DNA of 64,000 nucleotides, taken from Candidatus Binatia bacterium. Its GTDB lineage: Bacteria; Desulfobacterota; Binatia; UBA12015. Below the pieces are notes generated by a model. The model saw nothing but the letters and a program-made list of their open reading frames with translations, searched no databases and was not told the origin of the DNA. Shown here in pieces: positions 17,018 to 25,871 of the stretch. A program made the position numbers and the translations under genes. Each line of letters starts with the position of its first letter. Position 1 is the first letter of the stretch. Location: the NCBI GenBank assembly GCA_029243485.1, contig JAQWRY010000001.1, positions 186,001-250,000 on the forward strand, read 5' to 3'.

Positions 17018-17653
17018 GTGATCGAGCTCTATACGTGGACGACCCCCAACGGCCAACAGGCCTCGATCTTCCTCGAAGAAACGGGACTCGACTACAAGGT
17101 GATCCCGGTCGACCTCCAAAACGGCGATCAGCGAGGCGACGAGTTCACGGCCTTGAACCCGAACCAGAAGATCCCGGCGATCGTCGACCCCGATGTGAAG
17201 GGAGACCCGGTCCGGCTGTTCGAATCCGGCGCGATCCTAATCTACCTCGCCGAGAAGACGGGGACGTTCCTCCCGCAGGAAGGCGCCGAGCGCGCCGAAG
17301 TGCTGCAGTGGCTGATGTACCAAATGAGCCACGTGGGTCCGATCCTTGGACAGGCGAACCACTTCGCCACGCACTCCGAGCCGATCCAGTATGCGATTGA
17401 TCGCTTCATAAACGAAGGCGTACGCATCGTCGGCGTACTCAACACCGGCCTCGAGGGCCACGAGTACCTCGCCGGCCAGTATTCCATCGCCGACATCGCC
17501 ACCTATCCGTGGGTGTCGGCCGCGTGGGGACCGTTCGTCACGATGATGCCTGAGAAGGCCGGAGCGATGACGAACGTGAAGGCATGGCTCGATCGCCTGG
17601 GCGCGCGCGAGGCCGTGCAGCGCGGCATGGCCGTGCCCACAGCGCCTGCGTAG
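17018..17653 (+). CDS. Glutathione S-transferase (YfcG/YghU-like)
   Basis: 211 aa from a GTG at 17018. The thioredoxin-fold N-terminal domain begins MIELYTWTTPNGQQASIFLEE; the Thr-Pro-Asn motif (TTPNGQ) in place of a catalytic Tyr/Cys is the signature of the YfcG/YghU disulfide-bond-reductase-like class. The QKIPAIVDP (cis-Pro) and ESGAILIYLAEK blocks bind glutathione. The C-terminal helical domain holds the ADIATYPWV motif. Thiol-disulfide exchange with glutathione is the known activity of this class. It stands alone, before the C-rich gap. Confidence 0.92.
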   Translation: MIELYTWTTPNGQQASIFLEETGLDYKVIPVDLQNGDQRGDEFTALNPNQKIPAIVDPDVKGDPVRLFESGAILIYLAEKTGTFLPQEGAERAEVLQWLMYQMSHVGPILGQANHFATHSEPIQYAIDRFINEGVRIVGVLNTGLEGHEYLAGQYSIADIATYPWVSAAWGPFVTMMPEKAGAMTNVKAWLDRLGAREAVQRGMAVPTAPA

Positions 17654-18150
17654 GCCGTTCCAGATCGGGAATGGCAGCCTGTTCCGGCCGTTCCCTTCTG
17701 AAACACCCCCTCGCGCGACGCCTGCGGAAACCGTCCGAAATCCGGGCCTCGGCCCATCCGCAGCCCCTGGCACGGTTCATGGAGTAGTGGGTCAGCGCAA
17801 CCACGGACGCACCCACGAACCTCCAAGAGACCTCCGCACGCACCTCCGAACGACACGCGACACCCCAAACCAGAACGTCCCCCCAACCCGCCGCAACCTC
17901 TTGGGGAAGGCCCCCGCCTTCCCAACCTGACGACGGACTCACAGCACCGCCTCTTCCACCCCACACCGACGACACCAAGCTCCTCCCCCGGCCCACCACA
18001 CCTCCCCCGGACCCCGCACCCACCTCTTGAGGGACTACCCGCTCAACCTCCCCCGCGTCAGCTGCTCCCCACCCGCCCACAACGGAGCCGATGACTTCCG
18101 CCGACGACGCGCCCCCCCCCCCGCCGTCGGCAAACCCCCTCCTCTGATCG
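17654..18150. other. Gene-free, strongly C-rich tract
   Basis: No credible gene is present on either strand. From about 17780 the plus strand is C-rich and G-poor, with many short C runs and a run of 11 C at 18112-18122, unlike the balanced GC of neighbouring genes. The minus strand therefore carries clustered G runs that could form quadruplexes. At 17654-17675, GCCGTTCC and GGAATGGC can form a short hairpin after the GST gene. Open frames across it on the minus strand are Gly/Val-rich artefacts of composition. Confidence 0.6.
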
Positions 18151-18184
18151 CTACCGGCGGCGTCCTTCCTGGACGCCGCCGTAG
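18151..18184. terminator. Strong GC hairpin downstream of the sulfatase-like gene
   Basis: CTACCGGCGGCGTCC (18151-18165) and GGACGCCGCCGTAG (18171-18184) pair over 14 bp with one bulged C and a TTCCT loop. It lies 18 bp beyond the stop of the minus-strand sulfatase-like gene. There is no T tract on either side, so intrinsic termination is uncertain; it could also stabilise the 3' end of the mRNA. Confidence 0.5.
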
Positions 18185-18202
18185 TCGTATTCGGGGCCCG
18201 GG

Positions 18203-19576
18203 TTACTCCAGGTAACCGAGTGCGCGCAGCTCCTCGGCAACGGCAGGATCCTTTACCTGCCCCGAGTGATCGCGTCGGCCGACATGGTACGCCTCGGCGA
18301 GAGCTTCGAGTTCCGCGACCCGTTGGGGCCGGCTCTCTGCGGGAAGCGGCGATTGCGCCAGCGGATCCGCTGCGAGATCGAACGCGCGCGACCCTTTGCG
18401 GTCGTGCACCGCCTTTACGTCGCCTTCGTACACAGCGACGTCACGGCGACGGATCTCCGTCGGGTCCTTGTCCCACAAGGGCTCGTTCATCTCGGCGAAG
18501 TACAGGCGATCTTCGAGCGGCTCGCCTCTCAGCGCGCCCGCGAGCGAGCGCCCATCGATGTCCTCGGGAGCTGATTGCCCGACGAGTTCGAGAAGCGTCG
18601 GTGCGAGATCGACGACGCCGACCCGGCCCTCGACCCGCCGCGGCGCGTCCGTGTTCCGCGGGTCCCGGATAATGAGCGGAACACGCAGGACGATCTCATC
18701 GAGCGAGAGGCCATGGCCGACAACGCCGTTCTCTCCAAGCGCCTGGCCATGATCCGCCGTCAGGACGACGATCGTTTCGTCAGCGAGACCAGTCGCCGCC
18801 AACTCCTCCAATACCGGAGCGATGAGCCGATCGAGTTCGCGCACCTCCCCGTCGTAGAGCACCCGAACCGCGAGCCGTTCTTCCGCGGACCAGGGGATTT
18901 TCTTCCCGAGCGAGTAGAAGACGTTCACGTCCGCCCCCTCGGCAAGAGGGCCAGCGTAGTCCGCGAGCCGCTCCCGTGCGTAGGGGGTTACCCGGTACGG
19001 CGCGTGCGCCTCGAAATAGTGCAGCCAAAGAAAGAACGGGCGCTCGCGCGGGCCAGCCAACCACTCGACCGCGAGCTTGGTGATCTCGTCCCCATCTCGG
19101 ATGCCACCGGTCGACCCACCGGTCGCCGGATCACTCAGGTCGTCGAAGCCCTGATGCAGTCCGCCCCGGCTGACCATCGACCCGAAGCTCACAAAGGCCG
19201 CCGTGTCGTAGCCCGCGGTGCGGAGCGTCTCGGCGAGGGTTACCGTGCCTTCCTGCAGCTTGTCGTGATTCGCGCGAACCCCGTGCTGGCGTGGATTGAG
19301 GCCCGTCAGCATCGACGCATGCGAAGGGAACGTCGCGCCCATCGGCGCGATCACGTTCTCGAAGACCGTCCCCGCCCGGGCCACCTCATCCATGGTCGGC
19401 GTGTGACCGCCGTCGCTCCCGTACACGCCCAAGGCATCGGGCCGTGTCGTGTCGAAGCTAACGAGGAGAACGCTGGGCGGCGCCGCGGCCGCAGGGGCAA
19501 CCGCGGGGACATCATTCGACGCCGGACGTTCGCAACCCAGGCACAACGCGAGCGTGACGAGCACGATCCTTCTCAT
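18203..19576 (-). CDS. Sulfatase-family lipoprotein with Thr in place of the formylglycine Cys
   Basis: 457 aa. The N-terminus has a lipobox LALCLGC, so it is probably an outer-membrane or periplasmic lipoprotein. The alkaline-phosphatase-superfamily fold is clear: LLVSFDTTRPDALGVYG (metal-binding Asp), the nucleophile segment GATFPSHASMLTG, VVLTADHGQALGE and a late DIDGRSLAGAL. At the CxPSR position it reads TFPSH, so formylglycine cannot form and the nucleophile is probably Thr, as in phosphoesterases and phosphotransferases of this superfamily. Its start overlaps the SGNH hydrolase stop (ATGA). Substrate unknown; an extracellular phospho- or sulfo-ester is likely. Confidence 0.88.
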   Translation of the reverse strand: MRRIVLVTLALCLGCERPASNDVPAVAPAAAAPPSVLLVSFDTTRPDALGVYGSDGGHTPTMDEVARAGTVFENVIAPMGATFPSHASMLTGLNPRQHGVRANHDKLQEGTVTLAETLRTAGYDTAAFVSFGSMVSRGGLHQGFDDLSDPATGGSTGGIRDGDEITKLAVEWLAGPRERPFFLWLHYFEAHAPYRVTPYARERLADYAGPLAEGADVNVFYSLGKKIPWSAEERLAVRVLYDGEVRELDRLIAPVLEELAATGLADETIVVLTADHGQALGENGVVGHGLSLDEIVLRVPLIIRDPRNTDAPRRVEGRVGVVDLAPTLLELVGQSAPEDIDGRSLAGALRGEPLEDRLYFAEMNEPLWDKDPTEIRRRDVAVYEGDVKAVHDRKGSRAFDLAADPLAQSPLPAESRPQRVAELEALAEAYHVGRRDHSGQVKDPAVAEELRALGYLE

Positions 19577-20763
19577 CGAACCACCTCACCCAAAACGAGG
19601 AGATCACTCAACCGCACCGGATGCACCTCGCCTTCCACGGGGACCACCCGAATCGAGACCCGTTGAACGGTTTCGGGGTCGAACGGATGCCGTACGTGCA
19701 GGACCCGAAGCGGCGGGCCGGCATTGGGCGCGCGATACGACTTCGGCTCCAGAACCTCATCGCCGATTCTGATCTCGAGGCCCCCGACCTCGGCGTTGCG
19801 CAGCTCGTAGATCTTGAGGATCTCGCCTTTGAAACCGAACTCCACCGTGGCCCCTGCCTCGGCCGACTCCCACACCGTAATACCCCGGCGCGTGGCCCCC
19901 TCGGGAGTCACGCGCCGCCACTCCCCGCTCATCATCCATTCCGCAAGAGGCACCTTGCGCGCCGCCTGCCAGTGGTTCCGCACGATCGGACGGTCCAGCT
20001 CGCCCGCGTGGTCCCGCGCCCCCGGTCCCGCCAGGATCGAGTCCAACCCCTGGGAGACGGCGCGCGCGTAGATGCGATGCCCGCGCGCGTACGGGTGAAT
20101 CCCGTCGCGAGCGAACGCCGGAGGCGCGCCCGCCTCCGGCTTCCGCGGCCCCTTCAAACGAAGGGCCCCGGCGCGGTGCAGCTGGTTGATGACGACCCCC
20201 GCATCGATCGAAGGAATGCCGTGAAATGCCGCCACCTTTTCGTGGGAGCGCACGGGACGCGGCCGTTTGCCCCGCCCGTACGCCGCCTCGAAGCTCGGCT
20301 CGAAGAGGTACACGAACAAGATGTCCGTCCGGGGATCCGCCGACCAGATCTTGCGGACGATGCCTTCGACGGCCCGGATCGTCTTCTTGGGCGTCGTCCC
20401 GGCGTCGTTCACGGCGAACTCGATCACGACGAGATCCGGTTCGTGAGGAAGGATCTCGCGATCCAGCCGGAACGCCGCCACGCCACTCCCCGTCGCCGAC
20501 AGCCCGGCATTGACCGAGAAGATCGCCTCTTTACCGTAGCGCTCCTGCAGGCGTCCAACGACACCATCGCCCCAGCCCCCGAGCGCCGTGATCGACCCCC
20601 CCACGAACGCGATCGTGACCGGCTCGCCCGCATCGAGCTTCGCGCGGACGTTCCCCAACCCGGCGCGCACCTCGACCCGGGGCGCAGGCGCGGGCGCCGG
20701 CGCCGCGAAAGAAGCCGACGCGAGGAGAAGCGCGGTACACGCGCCCGAAAGCCACGACTTCAC
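19573..20763 (-). CDS. Exported SGNH/GDSL hydrolase
   Basis: 396 aa with a signal peptide (LSGACTALLLASASFAAPAPA). SGNH blocks are present: block I IAFVGGSITALGGWG (GGS in place of GDS), the Gly of block II in VNAGLSATGS, Asn in EFAVNDAG, and the catalytic Asp/His pair in DGIHPYARGH. The second half forms a carbohydrate-binding-like beta region. Such enzymes deacetylate polysaccharides or act on lipids. Translationally coupled on both sides: ATGA overlap with the diguanylate cyclase gene upstream and with the sulfatase-like gene downstream. Confidence 0.87.
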   Translation of the reverse strand: MKSWLSGACTALLLASASFAAPAPAPAPRVEVRAGLGNVRAKLDAGEPVTIAFVGGSITALGGWGDGVVGRLQERYGKEAIFSVNAGLSATGSGVAAFRLDREILPHEPDLVVIEFAVNDAGTTPKKTIRAVEGIVRKIWSADPRTDILFVYLFEPSFEAAYGRGKRPRPVRSHEKVAAFHGIPSIDAGVVINQLHRAGALRLKGPRKPEAGAPPAFARDGIHPYARGHRIYARAVSQGLDSILAGPGARDHAGELDRPIVRNHWQAARKVPLAEWMMSGEWRRVTPEGATRRGITVWESAEAGATVEFGFKGEILKIYELRNAEVGGLEIRIGDEVLEPKSYRAPNAGPPLRVLHVRHPFDPETVQRVSIRVVPVEGEVHPVRLSDLLVLGEVVR

Positions 20764-21584
20764 GAGGACACCTCACGGCCGCGCCGCGACGATCGCTTGG
20801 CCTCGTACATGCGCGTGTCCGCCAGGCGCAGAAGAGCATCCGCCTCTTGCGCATCCGTCGGAAGCGCCACCCATCCGAACGACACATCGAGGCGGGCGGC
20901 GATCCCCCGGTCCTCTAGGAACACACGACCACGAATCGTGGCTGCGAGCTCCGCGCTGCGGCTGGCGGCGGGCGGACCGTCCGCTTCGGGCGGAAGGAAA
21001 GCGGCCTCGTCGCCCCCGAAACGACATCCGATCTCCTCTGCGGTGAGCGTCTCGCGCAGAACCTCGCCGACCTCGGCGAGGACCTCGCTTCCACTGAGGT
21101 GACCATGCTCATCCACCAACGTCTTGAACCGGTCCAGGTCGAAGAAGGCTAGCGCGAACCGTTTCCCGCGCCGCACCGCGCCCTCCACGCACGACGGGAA
21201 GTAGCGGGAGTTCCGAAGTCCGGAGAGCGGATCGTTTCCACTCGATTCGAGAAAGATCCCATGCGCCTTGGCGTTGCGAATCGCGATGGCCGCGAAGTCG
21301 GCGTGCGCCTCCAGGATGCGAAAGTCCTCGCCCGAGAACTCGCGTTCGTCGAGCTCGTTCACCAGTTCGATGACGCCGAGCACCTGGCCCTCGGCACTCA
21401 CCAACCGCAAGACGAGCGCGTTTCCCGCATCCTCCCCCAGCAAAAGAGACCAGTTCGTGGGCTGAAGAAGCCGGTCGAGGCCGCTCAGGATCTCGCCGAG
21501 CACCACGTAGAGATCGAGCGACGAGCGCAGCAGCCACGCCAGCCGAACGAAGGTTGCGAAATCGGGGCGTCGGCGGTCACTCAT
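20760..21584 (-). CDS. GAF-GGDEF diguanylate cyclase (GGDEA variant)
   Basis: 274 aa from the ATG at 21584, chosen for GAAGG just upstream; an earlier ATG at 21623 is possible. The N-terminal half resembles a GAF domain. The GGDEF domain starts at DPLSGLRNSRYF, has FFDLDRFKTLVDEHGH for Mg-GTP binding, and the active-site loop CRFGGDEAAF. The usual Phe of GGDEF is Ala, and the inhibitory RxxD site is absent, so activity may continue without product feedback, or may be reduced. It makes c-di-GMP if active. The 3' end is coupled to the SGNH hydrolase gene, which links c-di-GMP to exported hydrolases. Confidence 0.87.
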   Translation of the reverse strand: MSDRRRPDFATFVRLAWLLRSSLDLYVVLGEILSGLDRLLQPTNWSLLLGEDAGNALVLRLVSAEGQVLGVIELVNELDEREFSGEDFRILEAHADFAAIAIRNAKAHGIFLESSGNDPLSGLRNSRYFPSCVEGAVRRGKRFALAFFDLDRFKTLVDEHGHLSGSEVLAEVGEVLRETLTAEEIGCRFGGDEAAFLPPEADGPPAASRSAELAATIRGRVFLEDRGIAARLDVSFGWVALPTDAQEADALLRLADTRMYEAKRSSRRGREVSS

Positions 21585-21632
21585 CGCGCCTTCGATCATC
21601 GCAGATTGCGCCGAGAGCCGCATACGACGGGG

Positions 21633-22964
21633 TCAGTCGTGAACGACCTCGGTCGCCACCGCCCCGTCGACGGGCTGCCCCGGCTCGATCCCGAGCAGGT
21701 GCGTCACCGTGGGATGGATGTCGATCGCGTCGACGTGGTCGACCGGTGCCTGCGCGACCCCGTCGCCCCAGGCATAGAAGACGCCGTGGACTTCCGGGTG
21801 ATGCGGCGGATGGCCGTGCGATGCATGAAGCGCACCGGACGCATCGATGGCCATGGGACCCGTCCACGCGAGCCACCGCAACCACCAGGGGAACTGCCCG
21901 CGGTCCTCCATGGCGAAGCCCGGCTTCGCCGACAAGATGAGGTCGCCGACACGAGGGCCTTGTCCCAGATGCGAGTACGGCGGCGGCCGGTCGCGCCGCA
22001 GGACCTCGAACTCCTCGTGCCCGGACAGCTTCCGAGCGGCCTCGTCGATCTGCGACGGGTCGTCCAGATAGACAAAGGCGGTCGACCCCGTCGCGAGCAT
22101 GCGCGCCTCGACACCCGCCTCCCGCAAAATGAACTCCGGGCTCAGAATGTGGCTGACCGGCATCATGCCGTGGTCTGTCGTGACGACGAGCGCGGTCTCC
22201 TCTGCGATCCCCGCCGACTCGATCGCCTCGACGACCGTGCCGACCGCGGCGTCCGTCACGCGCACCTCCGCGAGGGTCTCGGGATCTTCCATGCCGAGAA
22301 AGTGCGCCTTCCCGTCGGGACCCTTGAAGTAGGCGAGGATCAGCTGGGGCCGCTCGTCCTCGGGAAGCCGCAGGAGCGCGGCAACCTGCTCCGCTCGGCC
22401 CGCGTCGTCGGGATAGTCTTTGAAGTCATCGACCCAATCCACGATTCGAGCAAGCTTGCCGAACTCGTTGGAAACCTGGCCGTACCAGCCCAGAGTGGCC
22501 GTACGAACACCCTGGCGCTCCGCCGCCTCGTGAAGCTGCTCGCACTCGAGCACCCAATCCGCATCGGCGGAGTGATCGTAGAAACCGAGATCGGGATCGA
22601 AGAACCGATTCGTCACGATCCCATGACGCTCCGGCCAGCAGCCGGTGCTGATGGTGAAGCCCCCGATGAGCGAGATGCTCGGGAACGGCGGGATCATCGA
22701 GTGGGTCCAGGCGCCCTCTCGCTCGAGCCGATCCAGGGTCGGGGTCTCTGTGGCCCGCACCAGCGCCGGCGCAAGGCCGTCGAACAACAATACGACGACG
22801 GTCCGCTTCGCGGTCGAACCTCTCGCCTCGGTCACGAGCTCCGCCGGGACCTTCCCGTGCGGCGGCCACTGCTCCACTCCTGGATGTTCCGGGCTCGTGA
22901 CGAGCAGGACGGCCGCGAGGACGACGACCAAACCGAGAACCACACATCCAATGGCGCGGAGCAT
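21633..22964 (-). CDS. Membrane-anchored alkaline-phosphatase-superfamily phosphodiesterase (NPP-like)
   Basis: 443 aa from the ATG at 22964; the open frame to 23129 crosses into the divergent htpX gene. An N-terminal transmembrane anchor (MLRAIGCVVLGLVVVLAAVLLV) is followed by VVVLLFDGLAPAL (metal Asp), a nucleophile region PPFPSISLIGGFTISTG (Ser or Thr), FDPDLGFYDHSADA, TTDHGMMPVSH and HASHGHPPHHPEVHG. These are the metal and substrate blocks of type I phosphodiesterase/nucleotide pyrophosphatases. It lies 48 bp upstream of the diguanylate cyclase gene in the same direction. Confidence 0.87.
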   Translation of the reverse strand: MLRAIGCVVLGLVVVLAAVLLVTSPEHPGVEQWPPHGKVPAELVTEARGSTAKRTVVVLLFDGLAPALVRATETPTLDRLEREGAWTHSMIPPFPSISLIGGFTISTGCWPERHGIVTNRFFDPDLGFYDHSADADWVLECEQLHEAAERQGVRTATLGWYGQVSNEFGKLARIVDWVDDFKDYPDDAGRAEQVAALLRLPEDERPQLILAYFKGPDGKAHFLGMEDPETLAEVRVTDAAVGTVVEAIESAGIAEETALVVTTDHGMMPVSHILSPEFILREAGVEARMLATGSTAFVYLDDPSQIDEAARKLSGHEEFEVLRRDRPPPYSHLGQGPRVGDLILSAKPGFAMEDRGQFPWWLRWLAWTGPMAIDASGALHASHGHPPHHPEVHGVFYAWGDGVAQAPVDHVDAIDIHPTVTHLLGIEPGQPVDGAVATEVVHD

Positions 22965-23101
22965 GGCCGGATTAGTCGCCCAATCCACAGCGGGACTCAA
23001 GGCCGCGCGCGTCGTCTCCGGGGCACCGGCTTTCCACGACCGACGAGGGACCTGCCGGGACCCGCTCGCACGAAATCTCCGAACCAGGTAAATTTGCGTG
23101 C

Positions 23102-23980
23102 ATGACGCGAATCTTCCTCTTCCTTGCAACGAACATCGCGATCCTCGTGGTCTTAAGCACCGTGCTGAGCCTGTTCGGCTTCGAGGGCTACCTTGCGCAG
23201 AACGGCCTCGACATGGGCCAACTCCTGCTCTTCTGTGCCGTCTTCGGCATGGGTGGATCGTTCATCTCGCTCGCCATGTCGAAGTGGATCGCCAAGCGCT
23301 CCGTCGGGGCGCAGGTCATCACCGACCCGAAGGACCAGAGCTCGCAGTGGCTCATCGCCACCGTTCAGACGCTCGCACGCCAGGCCAACATCGGCATGCC
23401 CGAGGTCGCGGTGTTCAACTCCCCCGAGCCCAATGCCTTCGCCACGGGCGCCAGCAAGAATAACGCACTCGTGGCCGTGAGCACCGGACTTCTGCAAAAC
23501 ATGAACAAAGAGGAGATCACGGCCGTCCTCGGCCACGAGATCTCGCACGTCTCCAACGGCGACATGGTGACGCTCACCCTGATCCAGGGCGTGCTCAACA
23601 CGTTCGTGATGTTCCTCGCGCGCGTCGTCGGTTACGCGATCGACAAGGCGGTGTTTCGCAACGAACGCGACGGTGTCGGAATCGGCTACTTCGTCACGGT
23701 CATCGTCGCGCAGATCCTCTTCGGGATCCTCGCGAGCATCATCGTCCGGTGGTTCTCGCGCAGGCGCGAGTTCCGCGCCGACGCCGGCGGAGCCAGTCTC
23801 GCCGGGCGCGACAGCATGATCGGCGCACTCGAAGCCTTGAAGGGGCCATCCGAGCCCGTAGGGCTCCCGGAACAGATGGCGGCCTTCGGCGTTGCGGGCG
23901 GTGCCTCGAAGTGGAGCGACCTGTTTCGCACCCACCCGCCGCTCGACGATCGAATCGCCGCCCTGCGCAACGCCTCCTGA
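23102..23980 (+). CDS. htpX: Zinc metalloprotease HtpX (M48)
   Basis: 292 aa, the normal length. Two N-terminal transmembrane helices (about residues 4-24 and 38-58) precede the cytosolic protease domain; two further helices follow (about 155-175 and 190-214). The catalytic HEISH motif (residues 145-149) lies in AVLGHEISHVSNGDM, and the third zinc ligand Glu is in RREFRADAGGA. FNSPEPNAFATG is also typical of HtpX. HtpX degrades misfolded membrane proteins together with FtsH. It diverges from the phosphodiesterase gene across a 137-bp gap. Confidence 0.97.
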   Translation: MTRIFLFLATNIAILVVLSTVLSLFGFEGYLAQNGLDMGQLLLFCAVFGMGGSFISLAMSKWIAKRSVGAQVITDPKDQSSQWLIATVQTLARQANIGMPEVAVFNSPEPNAFATGASKNNALVAVSTGLLQNMNKEEITAVLGHEISHVSNGDMVTLTLIQGVLNTFVMFLARVVGYAIDKAVFRNERDGVGIGYFVTVIVAQILFGILASIIVRWFSRRREFRADAGGASLAGRDSMIGALEALKGPSEPVGLPEQMAAFGVAGGASKWSDLFRTHPPLDDRIAALRNAS

Positions 23981-23989
23981 GATCGGGCT

Positions 23990-24412
23990 TCAGGCCTTGT
24001 GGTCGAGGTGCCCCCGGCCCTGCACGAAATTCACTTCGAGTCGGATGCCGTCCGGGTCCTCGAAGAGGATCGAGTAGTATCCCGGTGCGAACGCATCCGC
24101 CTGCGGCGGATGAACGATCTTTGCGCCGAGACCCACGACGAAGCGGTGCACCTCATCGACATCTTCCTGCTCTCACGCGCGAAAGCAGATGTGGTCCAGT
24201 CCGGGACGACGCTGGTGGAATTCTTCCCCGGCGTGCTCCGCGGCCGCCGGGGTGATCGCGAGTCCCGTGCGACTGCCGATGCCGTAGTAGAAGTCGTCCC
24301 CGTCGATGAGGGTCATCATCTCGAAAAGACCGAGTAGCGGCTGATACAAGGCCTTGGACCGCCCCATGTCGGACACGATGAGCTCGACGTGCGCGATGCC
24401 GTTGAGCTTCAG
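23990..24412 (-). pseudogene. VOC (glyoxalase/dioxygenase-fold) gene with in-frame TGA
   Basis: The frame reads NGIAHVELIVSDMGRSKALY, then FYYGIGSRTGLAIT and GLDHICFRA up to a TGA at 24173-24175. It continues in the same frame as EDVDEVHRFVVGLGA and ILFEDPDGIRLEVNFVQG before its true stop at 23990-23992. The second half supplies the C-terminal betaalphabetabetabeta unit with the DPDGxxLE metal-ligand motif, so one nonsense change (CGA to TGA) cuts an otherwise intact VOC protein. The N-terminus has no ATG; a CTG at 24412 after AGGGGGG or a GTG at 24376 are the only options. It follows the DapB-like gene by 27 bp. Confidence 0.8.
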
Positions 24413-24439
24413 GTCCCCCCTTTTCTTCGTAGGCGCGAG

Positions 24440-25504
24440 TCAGCGCAGCAGGCCCCGGCCGACCTGTAGCGGAACCGAGAGCGCGTCGAGCAGGCCGGGC
24501 GCCGCCTCGCAGACGAACGGGATCGCGTTCACCACGCGGGCCGCGGCCGTCGTATTCCCGCCCGCCGCACGGTCGTGATTCTCGTCTTCCGATTCGATCT
24601 CGAGATGGATGTTGGGTCGGCCGGTGATCTTGATTCCGTGCGCGCCGGAGCCCTCGTGCGGCTTCGGCCAGTGCGGCGCCATCGCATCGTCGATGCGGGT
24701 CGTGTGATCGACGACGATTTTGGGCTTTCCGCCGACCAATCCCTGCACCTCGAACCGGAAAGCCCCCTGCGTTCCCTTCTCGAAGACGCCCAACTGGTTT
24801 TCGACCGTGCGATCGAGCGGCAGGCGCTCGACCTCTTCGCGAATGTCGTCGAGTTCGACACCCAGACCGCGCGCCACCAGCCGAATCACACCACCCCACA
24901 CCATCGTGGGTACGCCGGGCAGGATCATGGGCGGTGTCTGCTCCATTGGCATACCGAAGCCGACGAGGTTCCGGACCGCGTCGGGCTGGTCGTAATAGGC
25001 GTAATTGAAGATCTCGTAAGCACGAATCTCGTGGATCTCCTCGCATAGCCCCGAGAGCGCGAGCGGGAGCACGTCGTTGATGAAGCCCGGATCGATCCCC
25101 GAAACGAAGCACGACGCCCCCCCCTCGGTGCAGGCCGCTTCCATGCGAGAGCGAATCTGCTCGGGCGCCGAGGTCGGATCGTACAGCGGGTACACCGACG
25201 TCGACACGACGTTGAGCCCCGCGCGCAGGCAGCGCTCGAAGTCGGCTAGCGCCTCATCCGGCCGGAAGTCGCCGGAGGCACAATACGCAACCGCATCGGC
25301 GCCGGAACCAAGGACCGCCTCGATGTCATCGGTCGCCCGAATGCCCAACGGCGGCAGGCCCACGAGCTCACCGGCATCCCGGCCCACCTTCTCGGGATTC
25401 GAGACCAGCACGGCCACCAGTTCCAATGCCGGATTCGACACCACCGTTCGCAACGCCGGCACGCCGACGTTTCCCGTCCCCCAGACCACTACCTTGTGTG
25501 ACAT
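24440..25504 (-). CDS. DapB-like/amine-dehydrogenase-like NAD(P)-binding protein, paralogue A
   Basis: 354 aa from the ATG at 25504. The Rossmann fold opens HKVVVWGTGNVGVPALRTVV, followed by GRDAGELVGLPPLGIRATDD. This layout is typical of dihydrodipicolinate-reductase-like proteins, including 2,4-diaminopentanoate dehydrogenase, that occur in actinobacteria and proteobacteria. The second domain holds SGIDPGFINDVLPLALSG and late EGSGAHGIKITGRPNI. It has the same length and layout as the protein encoded at 32305-33369. The substrate is unknown; reduction of an imine or oxo group or oxidation of an amine is likely. Confidence 0.82.
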   Translation of the reverse strand: MSHKVVVWGTGNVGVPALRTVVSNPALELVAVLVSNPEKVGRDAGELVGLPPLGIRATDDIEAVLGSGADAVAYCASGDFRPDEALADFERCLRAGLNVVSTSVYPLYDPTSAPEQIRSRMEAACTEGGASCFVSGIDPGFINDVLPLALSGLCEEIHEIRAYEIFNYAYYDQPDAVRNLVGFGMPMEQTPPMILPGVPTMVWGGVIRLVARGLGVELDDIREEVERLPLDRTVENQLGVFEKGTQGAFRFEVQGLVGGKPKIVVDHTTRIDDAMAPHWPKPHEGSGAHGIKITGRPNIHLEIESEDENHDRAAGGNTTAAARVVNAIPFVCEAAPGLLDALSVPLQVGRGLLR

Positions 25505-25575
25505 GACCGGACGATAGGTCGGTGAGCCCGCGAGCTCAAGACGGGCCCGCTCAACCCAGCGGTGCTCATCTGTGA

Positions 25576-25871
25576 CCATCGGAGGCGACGAAGACGCCTA
25601 CCCAGCTCGGGGAGCTCACTCTGGATTGGTTCACGACGGGATTGCGGAAAGGCGGACGACTCCGGAATGCCGCCGTGGCGGGCATCGAGGTCAACCCCAT
25701 CGGTGCCGACCACGGCTTTTGGTCCACGGTCGGTCGGGTCGAGTTGAGCTACGATCGTTCCGAGCCTCGATGCCCGAGACGAACGGCCGAGCGATGGAGG
25801 TCATCCAGACCATGTACCGCCGGCTCTTCTACTTCGCTGCCGAGATGGATGCGGGCGCCGTTCTCCCGTGA
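25576..25871 (+). pseudogene. N-terminal relic of a phosphotransferase/kinase-fold gene
   Basis: From 25594 one frame reads TPTQLGELTLDWFTTGLRKG and VNPIGADHGFWSTVGRVELS, the usual opening of ecdysteroid-kinase-like/APH phosphotransferases. About 25750 the homology moves to another frame (NGRAMEVIQTMYRRLFYFAA) and stops at a TGA near 25869-25871. The whole catalytic half is missing and there is no good start codon. It meets the truncated 3' end of the EamA gene tail to tail. Confidence 0.6.

Noticed and set aside
17538-18080. 180-aa Gly/Val-rich minus-strand frame in the C-rich tract
   Set aside because: It reflects the G-rich minus strand; no motif, signal, or ribosome-binding site.
24173-24175. 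TGA in the VOC frame as a selenocysteine codon
   Set aside because: No SECIS-like hairpin is apparent right after the TGA and the position is Arg-like, not a redox Cys position; a nonsense mutation is simpler.
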